A stretch of 64,000 nt of DNA from Gammaproteobacteria bacterium (GCA_009937445.1 JAACFM010000003.1:1-64000), one strand, 5' to 3'; positions 39,634 to 50,621 are shown, counted from the stretch's first letter. Numbers and translations are program-made. The notes: generated by a model not told the origin, from the sequence alone.

Positions 39634-39894
39634 TTGATGATTCTGCCAAAGTAAGAAGAAACGCGCACACTTAAATACGGTTCCAACAGCAAACGGCCAG
39701 CGAGCACCGTAGTTCAGCAATATTGGCAAGCGAGAGGCAATACAGGCAGGCACAAGAGCGTCCTCGTAGTACCATATTGCCAAGAATAAGACCTATTGTT
39801 ATATTGATAGGCCTAACAGTACAGAGCACCACAAAATAAAAACTTGAGGGCCGATGGTTCCACCAGCCCGTCGCAACAGGAATAAAACAGCACT

Positions 39895-41097
39895 ATGAGC
39901 GACACCACGGCGCGCAAAGGGCCATTGACCGATATTCGTCTTATCGAAATGGGGCAGCTAATCGCTGGACCGTTTTGCGGCCAGCTCATGGCAGATATGG
40001 GTGCTGATGTCATCAAGATTGAGCCGCCTGGCAAGGGCGATCCGATGCGAGAATGGGGGCGGGGCGACTACCCGCTTTGGTGGAGTGTCTGTGCTCGCAA
40101 TAAACGATGCGTTACTGCCAATCTTCGCGTCGAAGAAGGGCAGGAACTGGTACGCAAGCTGATCGCTGGCGCTGACATGGTGCTCGAGAACTTTCGCCCC
40201 GGCACCATGGAGCGCTGGGGTCTGGGCTACGAAGATCTCATCAAGATTAATCCGAAATTGATCATGATCCGCGTGTCGGGCTACGGCCAGACTGGCCCCT
40301 ACTCAAAACGAGCAGGTTACGCTTCAGTTGGCGAAGCCATGGGCGGTATGCGTTATTTGTGCGGTGAGCCCGACCGGCAACCCAGCCGTGCCGGACTATC
40401 CATCGGCGACACACTTGCTGCGACTTATGCCTGTAATGGTGCTCTGGCGGCATTACACTATCGAGATCGGACCGGCGAGGGTCAGGTGATCGATGCCTCA
40501 ATTTATGAATCCGTGCTCACTGTCATGGAGGCGACCATTCCAGAGTACGTCGTTAGCAACCATGTCCGCGAGCGTTCGGGTGCGACCCTGCCCAGCGTCG
40601 CGCCGTCCAACGTCTATGACTGTTCAGACGGCTCGTTCCTGATCGCAGCGAACCAGGACACGGTTTTTGCACGCCTGTGCGCTGCGATGGGTCGTGAAGA
40701 CATGATTGCCGACGAACGCTATGCAACTCATGTGGCCCGAGGCGGGAACATGGTTGAACTCGACAACATCATCAATGAGTGGACCAAGACGATGACAATG
40801 GTCGAGGTCGATCAGGCGATGCAGGATGCGGGAGTTCCTGCCGGCCGTATCTACCGCGCGCCGGAAATGCTCGAGGACCCGCATTTTCAGGCTCGCGAGG
40901 CGATTGTCGATACACCGACGGAGGAATGGCCCAACCTGAAAATGCAAAACGTATTTCCGAAGATGTCGAAGACCCAGGGCGAAATACGCTGGCCCGGCAA
41001 CACGACATTGGGGGCACACAATCAGGAAGTTTACGGGGGTGAGCTCGGCATCAGCGACGCCGATCTCGCAACAATGAAAGAAAACGCAATCATCTAG
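39895..41097 (+). CDS. CaiB/BaiF family III CoA-transferase
   Basis: GPLTDIRLIEMGQLIAGPFCGQLMADMGADVIKIEPPGKGDPMR, ENFRPGTMERWGLGYEDL. Confidence 0.95.
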   Translation: MSDTTARKGPLTDIRLIEMGQLIAGPFCGQLMADMGADVIKIEPPGKGDPMREWGRGDYPLWWSVCARNKRCVTANLRVEEGQELVRKLIAGADMVLENFRPGTMERWGLGYEDLIKINPKLIMIRVSGYGQTGPYSKRAGYASVGEAMGGMRYLCGEPDRQPSRAGLSIGDTLAATYACNGALAALHYRDRTGEGQVIDASIYESVLTVMEATIPEYVVSNHVRERSGATLPSVAPSNVYDCSDGSFLIAANQDTVFARLCAAMGREDMIADERYATHVARGGNMVELDNIINEWTKTMTMVEVDQAMQDAGVPAGRIYRAPEMLEDPHFQAREAIVDTPTEEWPNLKMQNVFPKMSKTQGEIRWPGNTTLGAHNQEVYGGELGISDADLATMKENAII

Positions 41098-41134
41098 GCG
41101 CGTTTTCACAGTCGATTAGATCAGGGGAACATAA

Positions 41135-43204
41135 ATGACGTTTCGTCTAGGAGTTGACGTTGGCGGCACATTCACCGACCTGTTGTTGGTTGATGAGTCG
41201 TCCGGCCAGACCTACATGGCAAAGGTACCCTCCACGCCCGAAGATTCTTCCATCGGTGTATTGGATGGCATCGATCGAATATGTAACGAATCTGATATCG
41301 ATCCGAAACAGGTAGCTCAGGTGATGCACGGTACAACCGTCGCCACCAATGCCGTCCTGACGCGAAAAGGCGCCAAGGTCGGGTTGATTACAACCAAGGG
41401 CTACCGACAGACCTTGCAGGTCGCGCGGTCATTCTGCCCCGGTGGCCTGGGTGGCTGGGTCAGCTACAACAAGGCACCATTGATGGCGCCGCTGGAACTA
41501 ACGATCGAAGCAGATGAGCGAATGGGTGCTGATGGTGAGGTCGTCAGCCCGCTTGACGCCGATACTCTGCTTCATGACCTGAAGGCTCTCGCCGCAACCG
41601 GCGAAGTGGAAGCGCTGACCATCTGCCTGTTGAATTCCTACGTGAACGGCGCGCATGAAAGAGCAGTTCGAGACGTCGCAGAGAAAGTCTTTACCGATAT
41701 TCCGATATCTATCAGCAGCGATGTCGTTCCCGAGATGCAGGAATACGAGCGCACAGAAACAACGGTCGTTAATTCCTATGTCCGACCGCAAGTTTCTAAA
41801 TACGTGACGAACTTGAAGTCATCGCTGGAGGAGCGACTCGGTGACGATGTCAATCTCGCCATCCTGCGTTCCGACGGTGGTCTCGCATCTGCACGTGCTG
41901 CGGCTGAGTCGCCAGTCAATATGCTGATGTCGGGGCCTGCTGGTGGTGTGGCAGGAGCGATGTATTTCTGTAAACGCGGCGGCTTCGAAAATATTCTGAC
42001 TTTTGATATGGGCGGAACGTCCACGGACGTCGCGCTGATTCAACACGGCGAAGCGCGTATTCGGCGTGAGACGCGCGTTAGTGACATTACGGTCAGAGCG
42101 CCATCTGTTGACGTACGAACCATTGGTGCCGGCGGTGGATCCATCGCATTCGTGCCTGAGTTGACCAAAGCGCTGCGTGTCGGACCTGATTCGGCCGGTG
42201 CTGATCCGGGGCCCGCGGCCTACATGAAGGGTGGCGAAGCACCGACAGTGTGTGATGCCAACGTGGTGCTGGGTTATTTGCCGTCCGACGTTAAACTCGG
42301 CGGCGCGATGACCATCAATCGCGACGCGGCGGAGAAAGCCGTGCAGTCGCTCGCGGATGCGATGGGTATAGAATTGATGGCCGCTGCAGAAGGCATCGTG
42401 AAGATCGTCAACGAATCGATGCTAGGCGCTTTGCGACTGGTGTCCGTTGAGCAAGGCTACGATCCACGCGACTTTGCCCTGGTTGGGTTTGGTGGCGCAG
42501 GACCGCTGCACGTCAATGCGCTTGGAATTCTTAGTGGCGCATGGCCGGTGATCGTTCCGCCCGGTCCAGGGGTGCTTTGCGCTTACGGCGATGCAACGAC
42601 ACAGATCCAGGATGAGGCATCGAAAACCTACGTAGCTAAAGTCGAAGACATAAGCGCCGACGATCTGATGAAAGAGTTGGGCGTCTTGCGCGATCGTGCC
42701 GGTGAGTCGTTCGCCGCTGATGGCATCGCGGCGGATCAGCAGGAAGTCGCCTATCAGGCCGACATCCGTTACGCCGGCCAGGCGTTCCAGCTGTCGCTGA
42801 ACGTGACCAATGAAGAGCTCAAGGCCAAAGGGCTTGCCGTTCTGACCGATGAATTCGACCGACAACATGAACAGCTGTTTACATTTGCACATGGCAAGGA
42901 TCACGAGATCGTAATTATCCGCGCGGTCGTCAAAGCGAAGAGCAGTTTGACGGCGGACCTGAAGGAAGTGAGTGGCAGTGCGACAGACCTCAAGGACGCC
43001 GTCATCCACGAGACCAGGTTCTTCTATGAGCAGGATTGGCATGATGCGTCGATATACGAGCGCGAAAAACTAGGCGTCGGGACGGTCGTAGACGGTCCGG
43101 CAATTATTCAGGAAATGGACTCAACGACCCTGGTCCTGCCTGGGCATGCAGCGACTGTCGATAAAGTCGGCAACCTTCTTATCAACCCGGTTAAAGGAGT
43201 TTAG
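41135..43204 (+). CDS. Hydantoinase/oxoprolinase family protein, HyuA type
   Basis: LGVDVGGTFTDLLLVDE, MHGTTVATNAVLTRKGAKVGLITTKGY, TFDMGGTSTDVALI. Confidence 0.95.
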   Translation: MTFRLGVDVGGTFTDLLLVDESSGQTYMAKVPSTPEDSSIGVLDGIDRICNESDIDPKQVAQVMHGTTVATNAVLTRKGAKVGLITTKGYRQTLQVARSFCPGGLGGWVSYNKAPLMAPLELTIEADERMGADGEVVSPLDADTLLHDLKALAATGEVEALTICLLNSYVNGAHERAVRDVAEKVFTDIPISISSDVVPEMQEYERTETTVVNSYVRPQVSKYVTNLKSSLEERLGDDVNLAILRSDGGLASARAAAESPVNMLMSGPAGGVAGAMYFCKRGGFENILTFDMGGTSTDVALIQHGEARIRRETRVSDITVRAPSVDVRTIGAGGGSIAFVPELTKALRVGPDSAGADPGPAAYMKGGEAPTVCDANVVLGYLPSDVKLGGAMTINRDAAEKAVQSLADAMGIELMAAAEGIVKIVNESMLGALRLVSVEQGYDPRDFALVGFGGAGPLHVNALGILSGAWPVIVPPGPGVLCAYGDATTQIQDEASKTYVAKVEDISADDLMKELGVLRDRAGESFAADGIAADQQEVAYQADIRYAGQAFQLSLNVTNEELKAKGLAVLTDEFDRQHEQLFTFAHGKDHEIVIIRAVVKAKSSLTADLKEVSGSATDLKDAVIHETRFFYEQDWHDASIYEREKLGVGTVVDGPAIIQEMDSTTLVLPGHAATVDKVGNLLINPVKGV

Positions 43205-43206
43205 TC

Positions 43207-45054
43207 ATGACAGCACAAATCATTGAAACAAACTCTATGCCCTGGGAAACGGCCGACGTAGATGCAGTAACCGTCGACATCATCGAGAACGCGCTGCGAA
43301 ATGTTCGCGAGGAAATGGATGCCGTTCTGTTCCGCACAGCTATGAGTCCGGGCATTCGCGAGCAAGGCGATTGTTTTCCGATGGTGGCGAACAAAGACGG
43401 CAAGATGGTCGTCGGTCAGTTCGGCTCATTTATCCACGGTTTCATGGAAGCCTATGACGGTGATATCGAAGAGGGCGACATCATCCTTACGAACGACCCG
43501 TATATGTGCAACGCGGCCGTTTCTCATTTGCCGGACTGGATAGTTCTGGTTCCTGTGTTCAATAACGGTCGTCACATTGCATGGTCGGCGATGTTTGGTC
43601 ATATGTCGGATAACGGCGGCATGGTGCCGGGTTCGATCCCAATCAAGGCCGAGACCATCTACCAGGAAGGCATTCGTATTCCGCCGACCAAGTTGTACAA
43701 GAAAGGTGTTCTTCAGGAAGACATTCTCGAATTGATTCTGCATAACGTCCGAACGACAGAGTGGAACCGATTCGATCTCAACGCACTGGTTGCAGCCTGT
43801 CGTACCGCATCGAAGCGTTGCGTTGAGATTGCGGAACGATTTGGTGACGAGGTCTTCCAGACGACCATGCAAATAATGCTTGATCGCAATCTTGAGGCAA
43901 TGCGGGCGATCATCCAGATGTTCGTTCCCGAAGAGCCATCGTACTTCGAAGATTTTGTTTGCGATGACGGCGTCGGCAAAGGCCCGTACAAAATCGCTTG
44001 TACGATGTGGCGCGAAGGCGATGTAGCCATTTTCGATTTCGAAGGCACAGACCCTCAGGCGAAGAGTTCGATCAATTTCTATATGAACGAAGAAATGTTC
44101 AAGATGTTCTTCGGCTCGTTCACCATCAACCTGTTTGACCCACACATTCTGTTTAACGACGGCTTCTACGAACTGGTCGATGTTCGAATACCGCAAGGTA
44201 GTTTGTTGAAACCGAACTTCCCGGCAGCATTGTCAGGGCGTACTCACGCGTTGGGTCGCATCTTCGACGTGATGGGTGGCGTACTGGGACAGGGCGCACC
44301 GGATGCGATGAACGCGGCCGGGTTCTCGGATAGTCCGCACCTGTTTTATTCGGGCTATGACAAGAAAGGCGAGTGGTTCCAGTTGTTCCAGATCGGATTC
44401 GGCGGCATTCCGGGTCGTCCGGCAGGCGATGGACCGGATGGACACTCCCTGTGGCCTGGCTTTACGAACGTACCGAACGAATTCATCGAAGCTTATTTTC
44501 CATTGCGCATCGTTAAGTATGAACCGATAGCGGATTCTGGCGGCGCCGGATTGCATCGCGGTGGCAACGGTCTGTCGGTTGCCTATGAATTCCTCGTTGA
44601 TGGCGACATCGCAATTCATGACGACCGTTGGCTGACCTACCCATGGGGCGTTCGCGGCGGTGATCCGGGGATGCGTTCAACGAAACGCATTGAACGTGCC
44701 GATGGTACGGAAGAATGGTTGCCGGCCAAGTGCGATGGCGTGAAGGTCAAAGAGGGCGACGTGCTGTACTTCAATACCTGGGGTGGCGGCGGCTGGGGCA
44801 ACCCGCTGGAAAGAGATGCCGATCTGGTCGCTTTCGATGCCAGACGCGGGGTGGTCAGCAGTGACGGCGCGCAGCGTTATGGCGTCGTCATCGCTGCTGA
44901 TGGCAGTGTTGATACAGGTGCAACAGAAAAACTGCGGGCTGAGATGGCTGCCAGCAAAGTGGATACTGGATTGTTTAGTCGTGGTGGCACGATCGAGGAG
45001 ATAAAGGCGCGTTCGATGGAAGAGACGCATCTTCCGGCACCCGAAGCCCCGTGA
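43207..45054 (+). CDS. Hydantoinase B/oxoprolinase family protein, HyuB type
   Basis: DIIENALRNVREEMDAVLFRTAMSPGIREQGDCFPMV, LTNDPY. Confidence 0.95.
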   Translation: MTAQIIETNSMPWETADVDAVTVDIIENALRNVREEMDAVLFRTAMSPGIREQGDCFPMVANKDGKMVVGQFGSFIHGFMEAYDGDIEEGDIILTNDPYMCNAAVSHLPDWIVLVPVFNNGRHIAWSAMFGHMSDNGGMVPGSIPIKAETIYQEGIRIPPTKLYKKGVLQEDILELILHNVRTTEWNRFDLNALVAACRTASKRCVEIAERFGDEVFQTTMQIMLDRNLEAMRAIIQMFVPEEPSYFEDFVCDDGVGKGPYKIACTMWREGDVAIFDFEGTDPQAKSSINFYMNEEMFKMFFGSFTINLFDPHILFNDGFYELVDVRIPQGSLLKPNFPAALSGRTHALGRIFDVMGGVLGQGAPDAMNAAGFSDSPHLFYSGYDKKGEWFQLFQIGFGGIPGRPAGDGPDGHSLWPGFTNVPNEFIEAYFPLRIVKYEPIADSGGAGLHRGGNGLSVAYEFLVDGDIAIHDDRWLTYPWGVRGGDPGMRSTKRIERADGTEEWLPAKCDGVKVKEGDVLYFNTWGGGGWGNPLERDADLVAFDARRGVVSSDGAQRYGVVIAADGSVDTGATEKLRAEMAASKVDTGLFSRGGTIEEIKARSMEETHLPAPEAP

Positions 45055-45824
45055 GTGAGTTACTCAATTCTCTGAAGGCTGAGTGGGACCTGGCACAAGG
45101 CGGCGCGCTTGCACGCGTGCCGCTTTATCACCAGCTTTACTCGGTGCTTAAGGAATCGATAATTAACGGCACGATTTCTTACGACGCGCAGATGCCCACG
45201 GAACAACAATTGGCTGCGACCTTTGACGTTTCGCGTATCACCGCAAAGCGGGCGATGGATGAGCTGGCGTCCGAGGATTTGATTGCTCGTTTTCGTGGCA
45301 AAGGTTCTCATGTTACCTACCACTACACGCCCAAACCGGTGCGAGCGCCGCTTGTGGGTATGCTCGAAAACCTCGCAGAGATGGGCAAAAACAGCATTGT
45401 CCGCGTCGTGTCCATCGAAGAGGTGGTGCCGCCAGCGGAAATTCGCCAGCGACTTGGCCTGGGCGAACGCGAAACCGTCCATAAGCTGGTTCGAGTAAGC
45501 AGCAATGTGGAAGGCGAACCCTATGCCTACTATGTCAGCTGGACCATCGGTATTTCCCGGGGATATACCAAGAATCACCTTGAAAAGACGCTGCGCCTCG
45601 ACGTCATTCGCGAAAACGGCATAAAGCTCACCAAAATTGAGCAGGTCCTCAGCGCTGAGATTGCGTCCCTGAAGGTTACCGATGATCTGGACGTAGAACC
45701 AGGCGCGGCATTGCTGTCCATTCGACGAGAGTCGTATAACGAAAATGGCGACATCGTTGACGTTCTCGATTGTCTTTACAACCCCGAGCGCTACCAGTAC
45801 TCAATGGTATTGAGCCTCGACTGA
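45051..45824 (+). CDS. GntR family regulator with UTRA domain (HutC type)
   Basis: VPLYHQLYSVLKESIINGTISYDAQMPTEQQLAATFDVSRITAKRAMDELASEDLI; GTGA overlap with hyuB-like gene. Confidence 0.93.
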   Translation: MSELLNSLKAEWDLAQGGALARVPLYHQLYSVLKESIINGTISYDAQMPTEQQLAATFDVSRITAKRAMDELASEDLIARFRGKGSHVTYHYTPKPVRAPLVGMLENLAEMGKNSIVRVVSIEEVVPPAEIRQRLGLGERETVHKLVRVSSNVEGEPYAYYVSWTIGISRGYTKNHLEKTLRLDVIRENGIKLTKIEQVLSAEIASLKVTDDLDVEPGAALLSIRRESYNENGDIVDVLDCLYNPERYQYSMVLSLD

Positions 45825-46098
45825 TTAACCGGCAGAAGAATTCATGGGACTCGAACGGATCCTCAAGAATGTTCGTGTTGTTCGTCCAGGTGGCGACGGA
45901 CAATGTCGCCGTGCGCATTAGTTTCAAGCTGGTTTTCGCTGAATCCAGGCTGAAAATTTGACACTGACGGGCTTTGCCCACCAAATGACTTAATGTTAGT
46001 ATTTTATAACAACTACGGCTTTACAAAGCGCGATGCTGCAGGTATCGCCACACGATCCATACTTAAATTATACGGGTTGAATATCGGGGGATAGTGAA

Positions 46099-48633
46099 AT
46101 GAAAACTTTAGCCAAGATTACAGGACTGATTGTTGCAATATCGTTGCTACCTGTCGCAACGGTCGTTGCGCAGGAAGGGGCAATAGAAGAGGTCGTCGTC
46201 ACCGCTCGTAAGCGCGATGAAAGCCTGCAGGAGGTTCCTATCGCGATAACTGCGTTTACGGAACAGACAATTCTAAAAGCGGGCATCGAGCGTCCGGCTG
46301 ATTTCATTTCGCTTATGCCGAACGTCACGATCGTGGATACGGCTAACGTCGGCGATACGCAGGTGAGCATCCGCGGCATTGTTTCTACCCGCGACGCTGA
46401 ATCAACCTTTGCCTACGTGGTGGATGGAGTACTCAGCACCAACCCCAACAGCTTTAATGAAGAACTGGTTGATGTTCAGCAGATCGAGGTTCTGAAAGGT
46501 CCACAGGGAGCGCTCTATGGACGTAACGCCGTGGCAGGTGCCGTGCTCGTAACGACGAAGGAACCTGGCGAAGAGTTCGAGGGTAGTGTTCAGGTTGGGA
46601 TCAGTGATCCTGATGAATACAAAGCGGCGTTTCGCGTTAGTGGGGGCTTGAGCGACAACGTGCGCGCTAGTTTGTCAGCGAGTTATCGAAACGCTGATGG
46701 CCACTATAAGAATACTTTCACGGGTCAGAGTGGCGTTGTCGACTTTCTCGAAGATACGACAATTCGAGCACGCGCAATTTTTACGCCGAACGAGAATTTG
46801 AAGATTGATGCTCGTCTGGGGCATTCCAAGGTTGAGGGTGGCGCGATCAACTTCAACGCCGGTTTCGCGATTCCTGATTTTGCTGCCGGATTTGCAGCGC
46901 CGAATTTCGACCAGGACGTAAATGATCTTGATTTTCGATACGTTTTCAACGTGCCGGGCGAAAACGAACAGGAAACAACCGATTTCGCTCTAAAAGCTGA
47001 CTGGGCCGCGGGTGATCTCGATATGACCGCGATCGTTTCCTATAATGAGCTTGACGAATATTTATTGTCGGACGGAACCAGCGCGACATTCTATGGTTAC
47101 GAACTGACGCCGCAATGCAACGCAGACCGGAATTTATATAATAATTTCCCGGCAGACTTCGGCGGCGCGGATCGAACCGATTTGTTTGGCGACTTTTTTA
47201 ACCCCTTCGGAATATTTCCGCAAGGCAACGGGATGTTTCCACCAGACAACGTGTTCGATTTTGAGGGCGTCTACGGGCCTTATACACCAACGGCCTGCGA
47301 CGGGTTTCAATATCAGGAACGCAATCAGTCGGATTTGAGCTTTGAATTACGAATCGCCTCGCCACAGGACAACGCCCTGCGCTGGATCGCGGGTATCTAC
47401 GCTGCCGAAATTGATCGTGAAGTTGTTGTCGCCTATGGCGCTGATCAGGGGCAGGGTTTCTTACGTCAACCCTATGTTCCGCCGGCCGGTCCGAACCCAA
47501 CCGACCTGTTGTTCTGGGACGACTTTGAAACCAGTGTCATCGCCGTATTCGGTGAACTCGCTTACGATATTTCGGATTCATTCGAATTATCGTTGGCATT
47601 GCGCTGGGATCAGGAAGATCGGAAAGTTAAGAACAAAGTGCCCAACGTTTCTGCGTCAGGGCTGAACATTAACAACGCGGCAGGCCCGATTAATCCCGGG
47701 TTCCTAACGAATCCAACTGGTATTCCGGACCGAAGCCGCAAGTTCGACCAACTACAGCCGAAACTGACCGCACTTTGGTCTGCGACCGACAATGTCAACG
47801 TGTATGCCAGTTACGGTATCGGTTTTCGCAGTGGCGGATTTAATTCACTCGGCAGTGCTGATTTGCTGAACCTATGGTTCAACACCGGATTTGGCGGAGC
47901 TGGCGAGGCTGTAGATGCGCAATTGGTCATTAGCGACGAATACGAAAAGGAAGTTTCCACCGCGTTCGAGGTTGGCATAAAAACTGATCTGCTGGATTCG
48001 CGTCTGCGTTTGAACGCGTCAGTGTTCAACACGGATGTCGAAGACAATCAGTTCTTTGAATTCTTCGCTGGCCCATTTGGCATTTTGCGTGTCGTTACGA
48101 CAATCGATGAACTGAATATCCAGGGATTCGAGGCGGATTTTGCCTGGCAGGCAAGCGATATGATTTCAGTGTTCGGCGGAATCGGATTGATGGACTCCGA
48201 GATCGAGAAGAACATCAATCGACCGCTATCAGTCGGCAATCCAGTGCCACAAGCGCCGGAAGAGACCTACAACCTGGGCGTGCAGTTCGATGTGCCGGTT
48301 GGCAATATGGACATGTACGTTCGCGCTGACTGGCAACATGTTGGGGAGATGTGGTTCCATACTTTGCAGACGGAAGAAGTCCCCAATATCTGGCGCGCAT
48401 TCGGTTTCGGTCCGGTATCGACTAATTTCTCCAAATCCAAGCGTGACGCTTACGACACGTTGAATCTGCGCATTGGTCTCGACGCGGAGTCCTGGTCGGT
48501 AACGGCCTGGGCACGCAACCTGACCGACGAGAAGTACCTGGAGGAAATTATTCCGGCGCCGGAATTCGGTGGCTCCTTCAACCATCAGGCTCGCGGAGCG
48601 ACGTATGGGCTGGATTTGCAGTATCGTTTCTAG
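46099..48633 (+). CDS. TonB-dependent receptor
   Basis: Signal peptide, EEVVVTARKRDESLQEVPIAITAFT, plug domain, C-terminal ...YGLDLQYRF. Confidence 0.95.
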   Translation: MKTLAKITGLIVAISLLPVATVVAQEGAIEEVVVTARKRDESLQEVPIAITAFTEQTILKAGIERPADFISLMPNVTIVDTANVGDTQVSIRGIVSTRDAESTFAYVVDGVLSTNPNSFNEELVDVQQIEVLKGPQGALYGRNAVAGAVLVTTKEPGEEFEGSVQVGISDPDEYKAAFRVSGGLSDNVRASLSASYRNADGHYKNTFTGQSGVVDFLEDTTIRARAIFTPNENLKIDARLGHSKVEGGAINFNAGFAIPDFAAGFAAPNFDQDVNDLDFRYVFNVPGENEQETTDFALKADWAAGDLDMTAIVSYNELDEYLLSDGTSATFYGYELTPQCNADRNLYNNFPADFGGADRTDLFGDFFNPFGIFPQGNGMFPPDNVFDFEGVYGPYTPTACDGFQYQERNQSDLSFELRIASPQDNALRWIAGIYAAEIDREVVVAYGADQGQGFLRQPYVPPAGPNPTDLLFWDDFETSVIAVFGELAYDISDSFELSLALRWDQEDRKVKNKVPNVSASGLNINNAAGPINPGFLTNPTGIPDRSRKFDQLQPKLTALWSATDNVNVYASYGIGFRSGGFNSLGSADLLNLWFNTGFGGAGEAVDAQLVISDEYEKEVSTAFEVGIKTDLLDSRLRLNASVFNTDVEDNQFFEFFAGPFGILRVVTTIDELNIQGFEADFAWQASDMISVFGGIGLMDSEIEKNINRPLSVGNPVPQAPEETYNLGVQFDVPVGNMDMYVRADWQHVGEMWFHTLQTEEVPNIWRAFGFGPVSTNFSKSKRDAYDTLNLRIGLDAESWSVTAWARNLTDEKYLEEIIPAPEFGGSFNHQARGATYGLDLQYRF

Positions 48634-49257
48634 ATGGCAGACGAGCTTAACGAGAATTACAAAGGCGCGTTCGACGGGAGTCTGGGATTTGGTGATAAGC
48701 CAGCCCTGATTCTCGTCGACCTCGTTCGAGCATACTTCGACAAGGACAGCTCATTGTATGCGGGAGTGGAGGATGCGCTCGCCTCAGCCATTCGCATCAG
48801 GGATGCTGCACGCGCGGCCGGCGTGAGCGTTATTTACACCAATGTCGTCTACAAAGAAGATGGCTCCGACGGTGGTGTGTTTTACCGCAAGGTTCCGGCA
48901 CTGAGCGCGTTCGTCAGAGGCAATCCACTGGGCGACTGGCCCGATGGCCTTGATCCAAGCGATGATGAGCTCGTTATCAGCAAGCAATACGCAAGTGCGT
49001 TCTTCGGAACGTCGTTGACACAAGCACTGAACGCGGAAGGCGTCGACACATTGATTATTACAGGCGTATCGACAAGTGGCTGTATTCGCGCGACCTGTGT
49101 CGACGCGATTTCCAGCGGCTTTATTCCCATCGTCGTCAGCGATGCCTGTGGTGATCGACATCAGGCACCGCACGACGCGAATCTTTTCGACATGAATGCC
49201 AAGTATGGCGATGTTGTTGACGAAGACGCCGTCATCAAATACCTGCAGGACCTATGA
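48634..49257 (+). CDS. Isochorismatase-family hydrolase (N-carbamoylsarcosine amidase-like)
   Basis: PALILVDLVRAYF, KQYASAFFGTSL, GVSTSGCIRATCVDAISSGF. Confidence 0.9.
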   Translation: MADELNENYKGAFDGSLGFGDKPALILVDLVRAYFDKDSSLYAGVEDALASAIRIRDAARAAGVSVIYTNVVYKEDGSDGGVFYRKVPALSAFVRGNPLGDWPDGLDPSDDELVISKQYASAFFGTSLTQALNAEGVDTLIITGVSTSGCIRATCVDAISSGFIPIVVSDACGDRHQAPHDANLFDMNAKYGDVVDEDAVIKYLQDL

Positions 49258-50165
49258 GTACCAAAGAAATCAAAATAGTTGAAGTTGGGCCTCGCGATGG
49301 ACTGCAAAGCGAGCCGAAGATTCTGCCGACGGATAGCAAAGTATTGTTCATCACGAAGGCGATCGAAGCCGGAATACGACGTCTGGAAGTCGCCAGTTTT
49401 GTGCACCCTAAATTGGTGCCGCAAATGGCGGATGCCGAGGCCGTGATAGAAAAACTACCGGTGATCAATGGTGTTTCCTATATCGGATTGATCATGAACG
49501 AGCGCGGCCTGGATCGTGCTTTGACAACCAAGATCAACGAAATTGGAATGGTGGTTGTCGCCAGCGACACCTACAACCGCAAGAATCAAGGCGTAGGCAC
49601 AGACGACTCCGTCGCTGCATGGCACGCGATCGGCGCACGTGCGAGGGCAAACGGATTGCGCGCCAACGTAATGATCTCCTCAGCCTTCGGATGTCCTTAC
49701 GAAGGCGAAGTCAAAGTCGAGCGCGTTATCGAACTGGCAAAACAGGTCGTTGAGTCCGAGCCGGCCGAGCTCGGTATTGCAGATAGCATCGGCGTTGCAG
49801 TTCCGAACCAGGTTGCCGACTTGCTGGGGCGCGTTGCCGAAGTGGCGGGCGACATACCGTTACGTTGTCACTTCCACAATACTCGCAACACGGGTCTCGC
49901 AAATGCGCAGGCTGCGGTAGAAGTCGGCGTGACCTATCTCGATGCGAGTATTGGTGGAATTGGTGGCTGTCCATTCGCGCCGGCGGCGACCGGGAATATC
50001 CCGACAGATGATCTTCTCTACATGCTGGACAGGTCTGGCGTGCATACGGGTGTCGACCTGGACAAGATTATCGCGATCAGCGGCTGGCTCGAAGAAGAAC
50101 TGGGCCGGAGCGTTCCCGCATTGCTGCCCAAAGCCGGCGGGTTTCCGACAGGCCGGCCGGCCTGA
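49254..50165 (+). CDS. Hydroxymethylglutaryl-CoA lyase-like
   Basis: IKIVEVGPRDGLQSEPKILPTDSKV, GIGGCPFAPAATGNIPTDDLLYML. Confidence 0.93.
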   Translation: MSTKEIKIVEVGPRDGLQSEPKILPTDSKVLFITKAIEAGIRRLEVASFVHPKLVPQMADAEAVIEKLPVINGVSYIGLIMNERGLDRALTTKINEIGMVVVASDTYNRKNQGVGTDDSVAAWHAIGARARANGLRANVMISSAFGCPYEGEVKVERVIELAKQVVESEPAELGIADSIGVAVPNQVADLLGRVAEVAGDIPLRCHFHNTRNTGLANAQAAVEVGVTYLDASIGGIGGCPFAPAATGNIPTDDLLYMLDRSGVHTGVDLDKIIAISGWLEEELGRSVPALLPKAGGFPTGRPA

Positions 50166-50181
50166 GCATCGAAGAGCATTA

Positions 50182-50544
50182 ATGCCAGCTTCTCGAATTC
50201 ACCATGTCAATTTCGTCGTCGAAAATCTCGACGAGGCGATGCCGCGCTTTGAGGCGACTCTTGGGCTGGCCCCCTTTGAAGTAGTCGACCATGCGCCACG
50301 CGGTGCGCGAATCGCTCGCAGCAAACTGGGTGAAAGCTGGTTCGTATTGGTCGCTCCATATGACCCTGAGTCGGTGCCGGGCCGGTATCTGTCTACCCAT
50401 GGTGAGGGATTTTTCCTGTTGTCCCTGGCGACCGACGATTCTCATGAATGGCGAGACGGTATCCTCAACTGGCAGGTAGCTGACATAGGGGATATCAACG
50501 GCGCGTCCTTTCAGGTGACAAAAGAGACTCGGAAAGAATTCTGA
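50182..50544 (+). CDS. VOC/glyoxalase-fold protein
   Basis: IHHVNFVVENLDEAMPRFEATLGL. Confidence 0.8.
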   Translation: MPASRIHHVNFVVENLDEAMPRFEATLGLAPFEVVDHAPRGARIARSKLGESWFVLVAPYDPESVPGRYLSTHGEGFFLLSLATDDSHEWRDGILNWQVADIGDINGASFQVTKETRKEF

Positions 50545-50621
50545 CGGGAATCCGCTATTGTTTTGTCTTGGGCGTGGAATCAGTATAATCGAGCGCTATC
50601 GTTAGTCGCTTTGAGTTTTCA

